From contig CAIQIR010000137.1 of NCBI GenBank assembly GCA_903871875.1, positions 98,641 through 162,640 on the forward strand: a DNA stretch of 64,000 nt, given 5' to 3'. The notes below the pieces were generated by a model that saw only the letters and a list, made by a program, of their open reading frames with translations, was not told where the DNA came from and made no database searches. This document shows, piece by piece, positions 34,144-43,083 of this stretch. A program made the translations under genes and the position numbers. Every line of letters begins with the position of its first letter. Position 1 is the first letter of the stretch. This stretch comes from an uncultured Schlesneria sp. (GTDB lineage: Bacteria > Planctomycetota > Planctomycetia > Planctomycetales > Planctomycetaceae).

Positions 34144-34231
34144 GTGCCACTGCTTCTCCGAAGCAGTGCTCTTCTCTGCAAAGTCGCCAGAAAATCACAC
34201 TGCGTCTCCAAAGACTCCGATGTAGTGGCAC
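34144..34231. repeat. Palindrome-ended dispersed element, copy 2 (short form)
   Basis: An 88-base relative of the element at 9090-9304. It starts with the same GTGCCACTG hairpin (CACTGCTTC, TCC, GAAGCAGTG) and the same TCTTCTC run, and ends GTAGTGGCAC. The right part, read on the minus strand, matches the internal unit of copy 1 (CGGAGTCTT followed by GCAGTG). It lies between the convergent MoaD-like and threonine synthase genes, as copy 1 also lies between convergent genes. Confidence 0.7.
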
Positions 34232-34273
34232 AACAGCCCAAGAAAAATCGGACGGACGGACGTCCGGAAACCG

Positions 34274-35371
34274 TCAGCTGGCCGCGTCGACTCGACGTTC
34301 CAAATCGGCTAGATCGAGCATCGGGCAGGTGACGTTGCGCGTCATCATTTCCAAGGAAGCGGGATCTTTAAACGCCGAACCGCTGATCAGACAGACGATG
34401 TTCGACTCGGGATCCAGTTGCCCGGCGCGGGCGGCTTCGAGCACTCCCGCTACCGCAGTCGAGCCGGCGGGTTCGGCGAATAGCCCTTCTTCTTTGGCCA
34501 GGCGAGATTGAACTTCGAACACCGCTTCATCAGAGACCACATGGCCAGTTCCGCCGCTGGCTCGACAGGTCGCGATCACGTCGTTGCCGTCAATGATCTG
34601 CGGTACTTGCAACCCACTGATCCGCGTCGTGCATTCAACCGTCTGACACTTGTCCAAACCCGCTTTCAGCGGACCGGCAATCGTGTTGTTGCCTTGCGGC
34701 TGGACACATTCCATTTTGGGCAGTTTCGAGATTCGCCCCGACTGCACCAGCTGATCAAATCCGCGAGCAACCGCCAGGACAAATCCCCCCCCACCCGCCA
34801 TGCAAAACACATGATCGATCGGACCTGGAGATTGTCCGACCAGTTCATGAGCGATGCTATAGACGCCCGTCATGCCGACGGGGCTATAGGTGAACGCGCT
34901 GATCTGCATCTGGGCCTGGGGGCGGGAACTGAGGATCCGCAGACATTCGACAACACGATCCGACGTGTGGCTGTCGATGCCGAAACCGCGGACACGATAC
35001 AACTTCGCGCCGTACGCCAGCATCTGACGCAACTTGCCTTCCGGGGCCTTTTCGACAATCGCGATTTCGCAGGTGATCCCCGCCAAGGCACAATAGGCGG
35101 CCAGGGCCGCCCCCGTATTGCCGCTGGATGTGGCGATGCATTCTGTTTTGCCGTTTGCCAGCATGTCCGAGATGGCCGTGCAGGCGAAGCGGTCTTTGTA
35201 AGAACCGGTCGGATTGGTGAATTCGAGTTTGAAGAACAGGTTCTTCAATCCGACACTGGGCCCCAGTCGCCGCGACCTGACCAGTGGAGTATTTCCTTCA
35301 CCCAGTGTCAGCCTCGCAGCGGCGGGAATGGGAGCATACCAGTCCGCGTATCGCCAAAGTCCCGAATTCAT
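34274..35371 (-). CDS. thrC: Threonine synthase
   Basis: A 365-residue PLP enzyme that converts O-phosphohomoserine to threonine. The PLP lysine is K59 in TNPTGSYKDR, and SSGNTGAALAAY (phosphate cup) and AGGGGFVLA (PLP phosphate loop) are present, with LISGSAFKDP near the end. The N-terminus WRYADWYAPIP and LGEGNTPLV match the threonine-synthase group better than serine or threonine dehydratases. It overlaps the upstream GspF-like gene by 4 bases (ATGA), an odd pairing of amino-acid synthesis with a secretion platform protein. Homoserine kinase and dehydrogenase genes are not in the window. Confidence 0.88.
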   Translation of the reverse strand: MNSGLWRYADWYAPIPAAARLTLGEGNTPLVRSRRLGPSVGLKNLFFKLEFTNPTGSYKDRFACTAISDMLANGKTECIATSSGNTGAALAAYCALAGITCEIAIVEKAPEGKLRQMLAYGAKLYRVRGFGIDSHTSDRVVECLRILSSRPQAQMQISAFTYSPVGMTGVYSIAHELVGQSPGPIDHVFCMAGGGGFVLAVARGFDQLVQSGRISKLPKMECVQPQGNNTIAGPLKAGLDKCQTVECTTRISGLQVPQIIDGNDVIATCRASGGTGHVVSDEAVFEVQSRLAKEEGLFAEPAGSTAVAGVLEAARAGQLDPESNIVCLISGSAFKDPASLEMMTRNVTCPMLDLADLERRVDAAS

Positions 35372-36408
35372 TCGTTCATCAATCCCAGTAGAAACATGCG
35401 TAAGGGCAAGAAGAAGGCCACTCCAAAGGCCATTCCAATTCCACCAGTGAAGCAGATCGTGATCATCACGGGAAGCCAGACCTTGATTGTCGCCGCGCGT
35501 CGCAACGCCACACGACGATAGGTGCCGCTCAGGTGCCGAAGTGTTTCAGCAAGCATCCCCTGTTTCTCACCGGTGGCCATCATCCAGCGAACGAGCGGCG
35601 GCAGCGAAACAGCCGACCGCAGTGCCTCGGCGAATGACACTCCGTTGACGAGTTGATTGCTCACGTCACGCGCCTCGCGCTGCCAGCGCGCGTCTTCCGT
35701 CGAATCGGCCGCCAGCACAAAGGCCAGCGGCAACGGGGCGTGATGGTCCACTTGCAAGGCCAACAGTTCGGTGAACTGAGCCCAGTTGAGACAGCGGCCA
35801 ATCAGCCACCGAAAGGACGTCAATCCATTCCAGAACGTGCGAGTCACGCCATCACGCAACAGCACCGTGAGTACCACCGCGGTGAACATGACGGCAGGGA
35901 AAACCAGGGTCAAGTATCCACGATACTCATGGAGTTGCCGCACCAGATCGACCACCCAATTGTGAGGCAGTAATTCGAAGACCGGTTCCAATTGAGGAAT
36001 CAGAAACGTGACGAAACCGCAGAACAACAAATAAGCCACCACCACACAGATGGCCGGATAAAGCAGAGCGAGCAGTACCCGCCGACGCGTTTCCTGAATG
36101 ACACGCCCCGAAATGGCCAGGGACTCGAGCGCCTCGGGCAGTTTTCCCGCAGCCAATCCCGCTTCGATGACGGCGGTATAAACGGGCGAAACGGCGGAAC
36201 CTTCTTCGGCCAAAGCGGCCGACAACGTCAGCCCGTTCGCCAATCGTGCCGCCAGCCGATCAGACAACGCCGCGAGTCGTACGCCGCCGCCGGACAGCCC
36301 ACGCAGGCCCAATTCCAAAGGAATTCCAGCCCTGACCAGCGCTGCGATTTCCTGATTCAGCGAAATCAAATCGTCCAGGTTAGGTGCATGAGAACTCATA
36401 GGGACCAT
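35368..36408 (-). CDS. GspF-like inner-membrane platform protein, divergent
   Basis: A 346-residue protein with two type II secretion F domains. IAALVRAGIPLELGLRGL starts the first and ELLALQVDHHAPLPLAFVLAA (in parts) the second. EAGLAAGKLPEALESL and ATGEKQGMLAETLRHL are the paired conserved motifs. Membrane segments lie near 110-130, 160-185 and 315-340. It lacks the N-terminal cytoplasmic extension of the GspF protein encoded at 15206 and is more diverged. Start is ATG 36408 or 36399; neither has a strong ribosome site. The downstream threonine synthase overlaps its stop codon. No other secretion genes are adjacent. Confidence 0.85.
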   Translation of the reverse strand: MVPMSSHAPNLDDLISLNQEIAALVRAGIPLELGLRGLSGGGVRLAALSDRLAARLANGLTLSAALAEEGSAVSPVYTAVIEAGLAAGKLPEALESLAISGRVIQETRRRVLLALLYPAICVVVAYLLFCGFVTFLIPQLEPVFELLPHNWVVDLVRQLHEYRGYLTLVFPAVMFTAVVLTVLLRDGVTRTFWNGLTSFRWLIGRCLNWAQFTELLALQVDHHAPLPLAFVLAADSTEDARWQREARDVSNQLVNGVSFAEALRSAVSLPPLVRWMMATGEKQGMLAETLRHLSGTYRRVALRRAATIKVWLPVMITICFTGGIGMAFGVAFFLPLRMFLLGLMNE

Positions 36409-36647
36409 CCGATAATCGCGACTCTCGAAAAGGCTCGTCCGACACCGGTGGGATCGCTCGCACCTGTGCCTGGCACGGCTGTCACCATAACAAATAGACG
36501 GAATGTCGTCTTCTCAGCGAGTCTGATTTCTTTTCGAAGGAGGAAGCCGAGTCCAACGGCAGACTGTCGCGAAGAGTCCAGGAGCGCGGTATTCTTTTCA
36601 GTCCCGTGAGAAGGTTCACGATCGCGTTTGCCGGGAGAGTCGCCCTG

Positions 36648-38945
36648 ATGCCCTATCGTTCGCACACCCTGCTCGGTGGGATGGCCGTGTTCTCGATTCT
36701 GACCTGCTCGATCAGCAGCGGTCAGTCCGCCGAACCCGACGCGTTTACCCCGGCCCAGCGAAATCATTGGGCCTTTCGTTCGGTTATCCGCGCGGCAGTC
36801 CCGGCCGTCTCCTCAAGCACCGTGTCGCTGGAAACTCCGATCGATGCCCTGATCGTCGAGCAACTGCAACGCGGTGGAGCCGATCTGTCCGCGCCCGCCG
36901 ATCGAAGAACAGTATTGCGACGAGTTACCTTCGACCTGATCGGATTGCCACCGACTCCGGAAGAAGCCGAACAGTTCCTGACGGATGATTCACCCGATGC
37001 CTTCGAAAAGGTCGTTGATCGGCTACTGAGCCATCCTCATTTCGGCGAAGCGTGGGGCCGAAATTGGTTGGATGTGGTTCGATTCGCCGAAACATCGGGA
37101 TTCAACGCCGATCCGATTCGACCGGCGGCCTTTACCTATCGCGACTATGTCATCCGGGCGTTCAATCGCGACTTGCCCTTTGATCGTTTCATTGCCGATC
37201 AACTGGCCGGCGACGAACTGTTTCCCGACGACGCCGAATCGCAAGCAGCGACTGGCTATTGCCGCATGTGGCCCGATGAAAGTAATGCCTCCAACGTTCG
37301 CCTGGCTCGCCAAACGTCACTTGACGACCTGACCGCCAATGTCGGAGCCGCCTTTCTTGGTCTGTCGATTGGTTGTGCCCAATGTCACGACCACAAATTC
37401 GATCCGTTGTTACAGACCGACTTCTATCAACTGCAAGCCTTCTTTTCCGGCATTGTGCTCGAAGACAAAGTCGCGGTAGGAACGGACACTCAATTGTCCG
37501 AATACCGACGACGCGAACAAGCCTGGCGGGCCGACACGGCGAGACTGCGGCAAGAACTGAACCAGTTGGAACTGCCGGCGCGCGTGAAGCTGCAGGGTGA
37601 CCGCCGAATGAAGTTCCCGGCCGAAATCCTCGAGGCACTGGATCTGCCCATCGAAGACCGCACGACCATGCAAAGGCAACTCGCCTTCTGGTCCGCTCGT
37701 CAGATGACAGTCAAAGAAGAGGACATTCCCAAGCAGCTCGACGACGCGGCGAAAGCCCGGCGTGAAGAATTGCTGCTGCTAATGGCAGATGCCAAATTGC
37801 GTCGGCCCGTCCCCAATCAGGAAGTCACGGTGATGGCCGTCGCGGAACTGACGCCCGAGCCACCGGTCACCCAGCGCATGGAAAATGGCAGCTATGACAA
37901 GCCGAAAGAGGTCATGGTCCCGCACGTGCCGACAATCTTACGCAATGAGACCACGCAGATCTCGCCCCCAATCTCGCCGCCCAACGAACGTTCGTCGGGC
38001 CGTCGGTCCGCTTTGGCGCGGTGGCTGTCCTCCGGTGACAACCCGCTCACTCAGCGTGTCTGGGTGAATCGGATCTGGCAAGGACACTTCGGCCAAGGGT
38101 TGGTTTCCAACGCCAACGACTTTGGTACGCAAACGCCTCCCTCGACGCACCCTGAACTATTGGACTGGCTGACCAGCGACTTCATCGACCGGGGATTTCA
38201 CTCCAAACGCCTGCATCGCCTGATCGTGTTATCGGCCACCTATCGACAGCGGTCAGACACGAAGCCCACCGAATCAGCGTCCGACGATTCCACCGCGGCA
38301 GAAACCACGTCCCCACTTCCCTATTCGTATTTCCCTCGGCAACGACTTTCGTCAGAACGAATTCGCGACGCCTGGCTGATGGCCTCGGGCCAACTCAACG
38401 ATGCGATGTACGGCCCAGGAACACGACCGGAGCTGCCTCCTCACTTCAGCAGCGAAGACTGGAAACTGAGCGAACCATCACAGCGCACCCGCCGGTCGAT
38501 CTACATCTTCGCGAAACGGAATCTGCCCTATCCGTTGATGGCCGCCTTCGATTTTCCCGATATGCACGAAGCGTGCGGTTGCCGCACAAAAACCACCATC
38601 GCCCCACAAGCCCTGATGCTACTCAACAGCCGCCTGATCCTGCAGGCCGCTCAGCAATTGGCTGCGAGAGCGACTCACGAAGCGACTTCCGCCGATCCGG
38701 CCGAACAGATCCAACGCGCCTGGCAGATCACCTTCGGTCGCCCCGCCACCGCAAGTGAAGTCCAGACCGCACTCAAGTTTCTCGACCACCAATACCAATT
38801 GATCACCACGACCACACCCCCGCCCCCTACCGCGGCGTCACCCGCCCCTGCTGAATCAACGACTCCACAAAACGCCAGCGACGCCGCCCTTACCGACCTG
38901 TGCCACGCCCTCCTCAACACCAACGAATTCCTCTTCCTCGAATGA
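36648..38945 (+). CDS. DUF1549/DUF1553 secreted protein with CxxCH motif
   Basis: A 765-residue planctomycete-type secreted protein. A signal sequence (LLGGMAVFSILTCSISSG) is followed by DUF1549 (about 80-260) with VTFDLIGLPPTPEE, WGRNWLDVVRFAE and a haem-like CAQCH (243-247) in CAQCHDHKFDPLLQ. The C-terminal DUF1553 (about 450-720) has NPLTQRVWVNRIWQGHFG, RLSSERIRDAWL and RSIYIFAKRN. ATG 36648 is preceded by GGGAGAG; an in-frame GTG at 36606 is less likely. Such proteins are usually encoded next to a DUF1501 partner; the only DUF1501 gene here is 13 kb away. Function unknown. Its stop codon lies inside a dispersed repeat. Confidence 0.92.
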   Translation: MPYRSHTLLGGMAVFSILTCSISSGQSAEPDAFTPAQRNHWAFRSVIRAAVPAVSSSTVSLETPIDALIVEQLQRGGADLSAPADRRTVLRRVTFDLIGLPPTPEEAEQFLTDDSPDAFEKVVDRLLSHPHFGEAWGRNWLDVVRFAETSGFNADPIRPAAFTYRDYVIRAFNRDLPFDRFIADQLAGDELFPDDAESQAATGYCRMWPDESNASNVRLARQTSLDDLTANVGAAFLGLSIGCAQCHDHKFDPLLQTDFYQLQAFFSGIVLEDKVAVGTDTQLSEYRRREQAWRADTARLRQELNQLELPARVKLQGDRRMKFPAEILEALDLPIEDRTTMQRQLAFWSARQMTVKEEDIPKQLDDAAKARREELLLLMADAKLRRPVPNQEVTVMAVAELTPEPPVTQRMENGSYDKPKEVMVPHVPTILRNETTQISPPISPPNERSSGRRSALARWLSSGDNPLTQRVWVNRIWQGHFGQGLVSNANDFGTQTPPSTHPELLDWLTSDFIDRGFHSKRLHRLIVLSATYRQRSDTKPTESASDDSTAAETTSPLPYSYFPRQRLSSERIRDAWLMASGQLNDAMYGPGTRPELPPHFSSEDWKLSEPSQRTRRSIYIFAKRNLPYPLMAAFDFPDMHEACGCRTKTTIAPQALMLLNSRLILQAAQQLAARATHEATSADPAEQIQRAWQITFGRPATASEVQTALKFLDHQYQLITTTTPPPPTAASPAPAESTTPQNASDAALTDLCHALLNTNEFLFLE

Positions 38946-39000
38946 TTTTTCACACGCGTCGCATGATGGGTTATATGTGGTGATGTCGCTTGCGCGTTGA
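38941..39000 (+). repeat. Stop-codon-associated dispersed repeat, copy 1
   Basis: A 60-base stretch beginning at the stop codon of the DUF1549/DUF1553 gene: AATGATTTTTCAC, then CGCGTCGCATGATGGGTTAT, then a looser part ending GCGCGTTGA. The same sequence, with a few changes, lies at the stop codon of the NPCBM gene at 54241-54300 on the other strand. Confidence 0.7.
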
Positions 39001-39035
39001 GAGGGGAGGATGTTGATCCGGTGTGAGGCGAAGAT

Positions 39036-39058
39036 CAACACGTGAGCTGCACGTGTTG
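39036..39058. terminator. Inverted repeat between convergent genes
   Basis: CAACACGTG and CACGTGTTG form a 9-bp perfect stem with a 5-base loop (AGCTG). It sits between the ends of the DUF1549/DUF1553 gene and hflX, which is where a bidirectional terminator would lie, but there is no T tract. Confidence 0.35.
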
Positions 39059-39164
39059 AGGTGATGCGATTGGCGAATCGGGGTCGATTTCTTCATCGTC
39101 CGACTAAGAAGGGGGCTTGGTTTCGGAGCCACTGTGCAAGACTGGTGCGAACTGGTTCAGCACC

Positions 39165-40472
39165 CTACGCCGTGGGCGCGGCTCGTTCGAGAATGCGAAC
39201 CGTGGTTCCTTCGCCGTTGACCCGCCAGAGAATATTGCGCGAGATGCGGCAGCGTAGGATCGCCGTGGAATCGACGTAGTCGGAGTGTGTGACTTCCGCA
39301 TGCTCGGCCAGAAAAGCGAACAACTTGCCGTTGCCAGCCGACGTCACAATCTCGGCTTCGACATAGCCTTCTCCGAGTAGTTCGCCGACCAGCAAGCCGA
39401 GCTTGTCCAGACCTTCGCCCGTTAAGGCCGATACAGTCACCGAATGAGCGTATTTCGCTCGCAAGATATCGATGACGCCCCGATCTTGAACGGCGTCGAC
39501 CTTATTCAAGACCAGGATGAAGTTGCGAATCTCGACACCGATTTCATCCAACACCCGCTCGACCGTTTCCGCCTGCTGTTCGGCTTCGGGGTTCGAAGCG
39601 TCCACCACATGCAGCAACAGATCCGCCTGCCGTGCTTCTTCCAGCGTCGATTTGAACGAGGCAACCAATGAGTGCGGCAAGTCGCGAACAAATCCGACCG
39701 TGTCGCTGAGCAGCAATTCGCCCCACGAGGGAATCGTCCATTTGCGAGTGCGCGTATCGAGCGTGGCAAACAATCGATCAGCGACCAAGACGTCGGCTCC
39801 GGTGAGGGCGTTCATCAGCGTACTTTTGCCCGCATTGGTGTACCCGACGACCGACACCAGCGAATGATTTTCACGTTGCCTCACCATCCGTTCGCGTCGA
39901 ACTTCCACTTCGGCCAGTCGCAGCTTCAGTTCGTCGATTCGTTGATCAATGATCCGGCGGTCCGTCTCGATTTGCTTTTCACCCGGACCACGACTGGCGC
40001 CGATCCCCCCCTCGATCCGTTCCAAGTGGGTCCACATTCGTTTCAGTCGAGTTCGCGTGTATTGCAATTGAGCCAACTCAACCTGCAACCGAGCCTCGGC
40101 CGTCCGCGCGTGCGTCGCAAAAATGTCGAGAATCAATTCGCTGCGATCGACGATGATCCGCTGCGTCTGTTCTTCCAGATGCCGTCCCTGCGAGGGGGTC
40201 AGGTTGTTGTCGAAGATGACGAGTTCAGCGCCTGTCGCATCGACCAGATCTTTCAACTCTTCGATCTTGCCTTTGCCCAGACAGGTTCCCGGGTGAGGCC
40301 GACCGCGTAACTGAACCAGTTCCCCGACGACTTTGACTCCTGCGGTTTTGACCAGCCCCTTCAGTTCATCGAGCGCCCGCTCTTTGCCCAACTTTCGACT
40401 GGGATCAGGGACAGAGACTAAAATGGCGGTACGATGCTGAACTTGCAGTTCGTCGCGAATAGGTTCGGCCAA
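39165..40472 (-). CDS. hflX: GTPase HflX
   Basis: A ribosome-associated GTPase of 435 residues that rescues stalled or heat-damaged ribosomes. The N-terminal HflX domain has VQLRGRPHPGTCLGKGKIEEL (in parts; the PxTxxGxGK nucleotide motif) and FDNNLTPSQGRHLE; a coiled linker contains GPGEKQIETDRR. The G domain has G1 GYTNAGKST (210-218), G3 DTVGF, and G4 NKVD. The C-terminal domain is about 70 residues. The start is TTG 40472, before LAEPIRDELQV; its ribosome site is weak. It stands alone, convergent with the DUF1549/DUF1553 gene. Confidence 0.95.
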   Translation of the reverse strand: MAEPIRDELQVQHRTAILVSVPDPSRKLGKERALDELKGLVKTAGVKVVGELVQLRGRPHPGTCLGKGKIEELKDLVDATGAELVIFDNNLTPSQGRHLEEQTQRIIVDRSELILDIFATHARTAEARLQVELAQLQYTRTRLKRMWTHLERIEGGIGASRGPGEKQIETDRRIIDQRIDELKLRLAEVEVRRERMVRQRENHSLVSVVGYTNAGKSTLMNALTGADVLVADRLFATLDTRTRKWTIPSWGELLLSDTVGFVRDLPHSLVASFKSTLEEARQADLLLHVVDASNPEAEQQAETVERVLDEIGVEIRNFILVLNKVDAVQDRGVIDILRAKYAHSVTVSALTGEGLDKLGLLVGELLGEGYVEAEIVTSAGNGKLFAFLAEHAEVTHSDYVDSTAILRCRISRNILWRVNGEGTTVRILERAAPTA

Positions 40473-40654
40473 GAGGCAATCCGTTCTGGAGTGTAAAGAA
40501 AATCAGACGAAGGCGTCGTACAAGTGCGAAAAAACCTCTGCGAATGTGACAGAAGCGGCCGCGCAATACCAGAGGAAGCCGCGATTAACGAACGTCACCC
40601 TGCAAGCGAAGTCTTACTTCACGTCGGTCGGCCTTGTCATTCCGCACTTCACGC

Positions 40655-41653
40655 CTAAGGCGTCAACACGATTTTACCGCGCAGCGTTCCCATTCGTTTC
40701 AAGGTGTTGTCTTCTTGGAACTGATGAGCGTCCGCCGCTTCGCTGAGCGACATCATCTTTCCCACGAGCGGTCTCCATCGGTTGAACTCGTACAGTGTAT
40801 TCAGTTTATCGGCCGCGGCGCGTTGTTCTTCGGGAGCGCCATTGAACATGGCAAAGCCCAGTATCCGCAGATCTTTCACATAAAATGGTCCCACAGGGAA
40901 TTCAGGACGTGACGCTCGACCGGCCATCAACACGATGCGGCCTCGCGGCGCCATCGCAGACACCGTTCGGTCCAGGGTCGGTTCGCGCTGAGTTTCAAAC
41001 CAGACGTGCACGCCGCCGTGCGGCAGACTGAACGCCCGGATCTGATCGTCGAGATTGTGCGAGTTGTAGTTCAACGCCAGATCGGCCCCGAACTTTTTGC
41101 AGATGGCCAAGCTTTCGTCACAGCCACCGGTCGTCACCACAAACGCTCCGGCCGCTTTGGCCAGTTGAACGACCGCCGATCCCACTCCGCCGGCACCGCC
41201 GTTGACGAAGACCACTTCACCCGGCTCCAGGTCGGCATGCAGGAACAGTCCCATATGGGCTGTCAGTCCCACCAAGGCCCCGGCAGCGGCTTCGGCATCC
41301 GTTTCCCGAGCAGGCGTCGGATAGAGCCAGCGTTCGTCGACGGACGCATATTCCGCAAACGTCCCGCGGCGACCGAACAGTCCCTGGTTGCTACCCCAGA
41401 CCCGATCACCGGCCTTGAACCGCTTCACTTCGCTGCCCACCGCTTCAACGGTCCCGGCCAGGTCCGAACCAATGATATAGGGGAACTGCGAGATCATCGA
41501 CACGATCCCGGCTCGGATATAGGTGTCGATCGGATTTACGGCAACGGCACCGACTTTGACCAGTACCTCAGTTGGACGGGGCTCGGGCGTCGGCAGGTCA
41601 CCGTATTCAATGACGGACGGTGCACCGGTTTGACGGATAAAGGCGGCTTTCAT
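40655..41653 (-). CDS. Zinc-free quinone oxidoreductase (medium-chain dehydrogenase family)
   Basis: A 332-residue NADPH:quinone oxidoreductase-like protein. The N-terminal GroES-like half has VNPIDTYIRAG and IIGSDLAGTVEAVG; the Rossmann half has VFVNGGAGGVGSAVVQLAK (AxxGxxG-type NADPH motif, in parts) and LALNYNS. The zinc-ligand Cys and His residues of alcohol dehydrogenases are absent. ATG 41653 is the natural start (MKAAFIRQTG). Substrate probably a quinone or reactive carbonyl; it stands alone. Confidence 0.9.
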   Translation of the reverse strand: MKAAFIRQTGAPSVIEYGDLPTPEPRPTEVLVKVGAVAVNPIDTYIRAGIVSMISQFPYIIGSDLAGTVEAVGSEVKRFKAGDRVWGSNQGLFGRRGTFAEYASVDERWLYPTPARETDAEAAAGALVGLTAHMGLFLHADLEPGEVVFVNGGAGGVGSAVVQLAKAAGAFVVTTGGCDESLAICKKFGADLALNYNSHNLDDQIRAFSLPHGGVHVWFETQREPTLDRTVSAMAPRGRIVLMAGRASRPEFPVGPFYVKDLRILGFAMFNGAPEEQRAAADKLNTLYEFNRWRPLVGKMMSLSEAADAHQFQEDNTLKRMGTLRGKIVLTP

Positions 41654-41926
41654 TGTGGTAGCTCCCTATGGCAGAGGAAATTGCCGCGAGCAATTCGATC
41701 GAGCAATCGTTCCAAAATCAATCCCCAGATCTGATTCACGCCGTCCACATCTCCCCGAGTACAGGGCCGGGAATCGACGAATTCGTCTCTGTTTTCAGTC
41801 AGGTAAAGTCAACATGTGAGCAGCCCGGACGGGACACCGTGATTGTATCGCCCCCTCGCATAACTATCCGCTCTACAAGCAATCTTCCCCCGCCAGCACT
41901 TCGGAATTCGCAGGATTTACGCCTCA

Positions 41927-42721
41927 TCAACAGTAACATTCCCCGCGCCAGACGATCACCGCCTGACCACCCAGGATGACACGATCCACCTCCCAGCGCA
42001 GCTTCAGCACTCCACCGCGTGCCGAAGCCTGATACGCCTGCAGCGTGGTTCGCCCCAATCGTCCGGCCCAATAAGGGGCCAGACAACAATGGGCCGAGCC
42101 GCACACCGGGTCTTCGTCGACTCCCAGGGCGGGCGCGAAAAACCGGGAAATAAAATCGAAACGAGGGTCGTCGGAAGCGGCCGTGACAATCACGCCGCGG
42201 GTCGGTATTTGGGCCATTTTCCGATAATCCGGCTGGACCGAACGCACGAGATTGGGAGATTCCAGCACCGCCAATTGGTAAAACCGCGATGTCCCGACAT
42301 ACACGGGGGTCACGCCCAGGGACTCGATCAAGAGGGCCGAAGGACTGATTTCGGTCGGCGGCGTCGCCGGAAAATCGAGTTCAATGAAGTCGCCGCGACG
42401 ATGACAGGTCAACTCGCCACTGCGAGTCTGAAATCGCAGCGGTTGATCCAATGGCACCAGTCCGTCAGACCAAATCGCCCGCGCCGTCGCCAGAGTCGCG
42501 TGACCGCACAAATCGACCTCGACCGTTGGTGTGAACCAGCGCAGTTCCAGCTGGTCATTGGCTCGCCAAACGAAAGCCGTTTCGGACAGATTCATTTCCG
42601 CCGCGACCGACTGCATCCAGGCCGATTCCGGCTCGGCATCGAGCCAGCAGACGGCCGCGGGATTGCCGCCGAACGGTCGGTCGGTGAATGCATCCACTTG
42701 CCAACATCGAATACCTGCCAT
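41927..42721 (-). CDS. PhzF-family isomerase-like protein
   Basis: A 264-residue protein of the PhzF (diaminopimelate-epimerase-fold) family. Features: VDAFTDRPFGGNPAAVCWL, catalytic-type Glu47 in MNLSETAF, VDLCGHATLATA, and DEDPVCGSAHCCLAPYW (all given in short parts). These are the conserved blocks of PhzF, whose best known member isomerises a phenazine precursor; most homologues have unknown substrates. No phenazine genes are nearby. Start ATG 42721. Confidence 0.9.
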   Translation of the reverse strand: MAGIRCWQVDAFTDRPFGGNPAAVCWLDAEPESAWMQSVAAEMNLSETAFVWRANDQLELRWFTPTVEVDLCGHATLATARAIWSDGLVPLDQPLRFQTRSGELTCHRRGDFIELDFPATPPTEISPSALLIESLGVTPVYVGTSRFYQLAVLESPNLVRSVQPDYRKMAQIPTRGVIVTAASDDPRFDFISRFFAPALGVDEDPVCGSAHCCLAPYWAGRLGRTTLQAYQASARGGVLKLRWEVDRVILGGQAVIVWRGECYC

Positions 42722-43083
42722 CGCGTACGTCCTTGAATGTGCTCTTCGGCGGCGAAGAATTTCGTCCTGTCAGGAAAATTGTGGGCGAACAGCAGCCCGT
42801 TGGCAACCGACCCTCATACGCTGCGGGGCGGGCATATTTGTGGTTGCCGGGCGGCATCCATCAACGCCTGAACCGTCTTTTAACGGAACGGACGATCAAT
42901 TCAGGCTTGACGACCGAGATAGAGACAAACACACTTAAGTCATCATTGATTCGTCACATCTCTTTCGCGTTCGTCGTTCGGTCAGGATCAGGTTTTCAGC
43001 GATTCGCCGGCGCTTACCCACTGTTCGACACATCACAGTGGATTTTCGTTCGCCAAAAAAATCTCAGGGGGGATCGGTTCACC
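42722..43083. other. Divergent intergenic region, no supported gene
   Basis: A 362-base region between the PhzF-family gene (minus) and an orphan membrane protein (plus). The plus frame stays open across most of it, but the strong GGGGGGAT ribosome site and ATG at 43084 mark the real start. A poly-A patch (AAAAAAA near 43056) precedes that site. No RNA or repeat recognised. Confidence 0.4.

Noticed and set aside
42688..43083. Upstream extension of the orphan membrane protein gene
   Set aside because: No conserved-looking sequence; a strong G-rich ribosome site and ATG lie at 43084, and the extension would overlap the PhzF gene.
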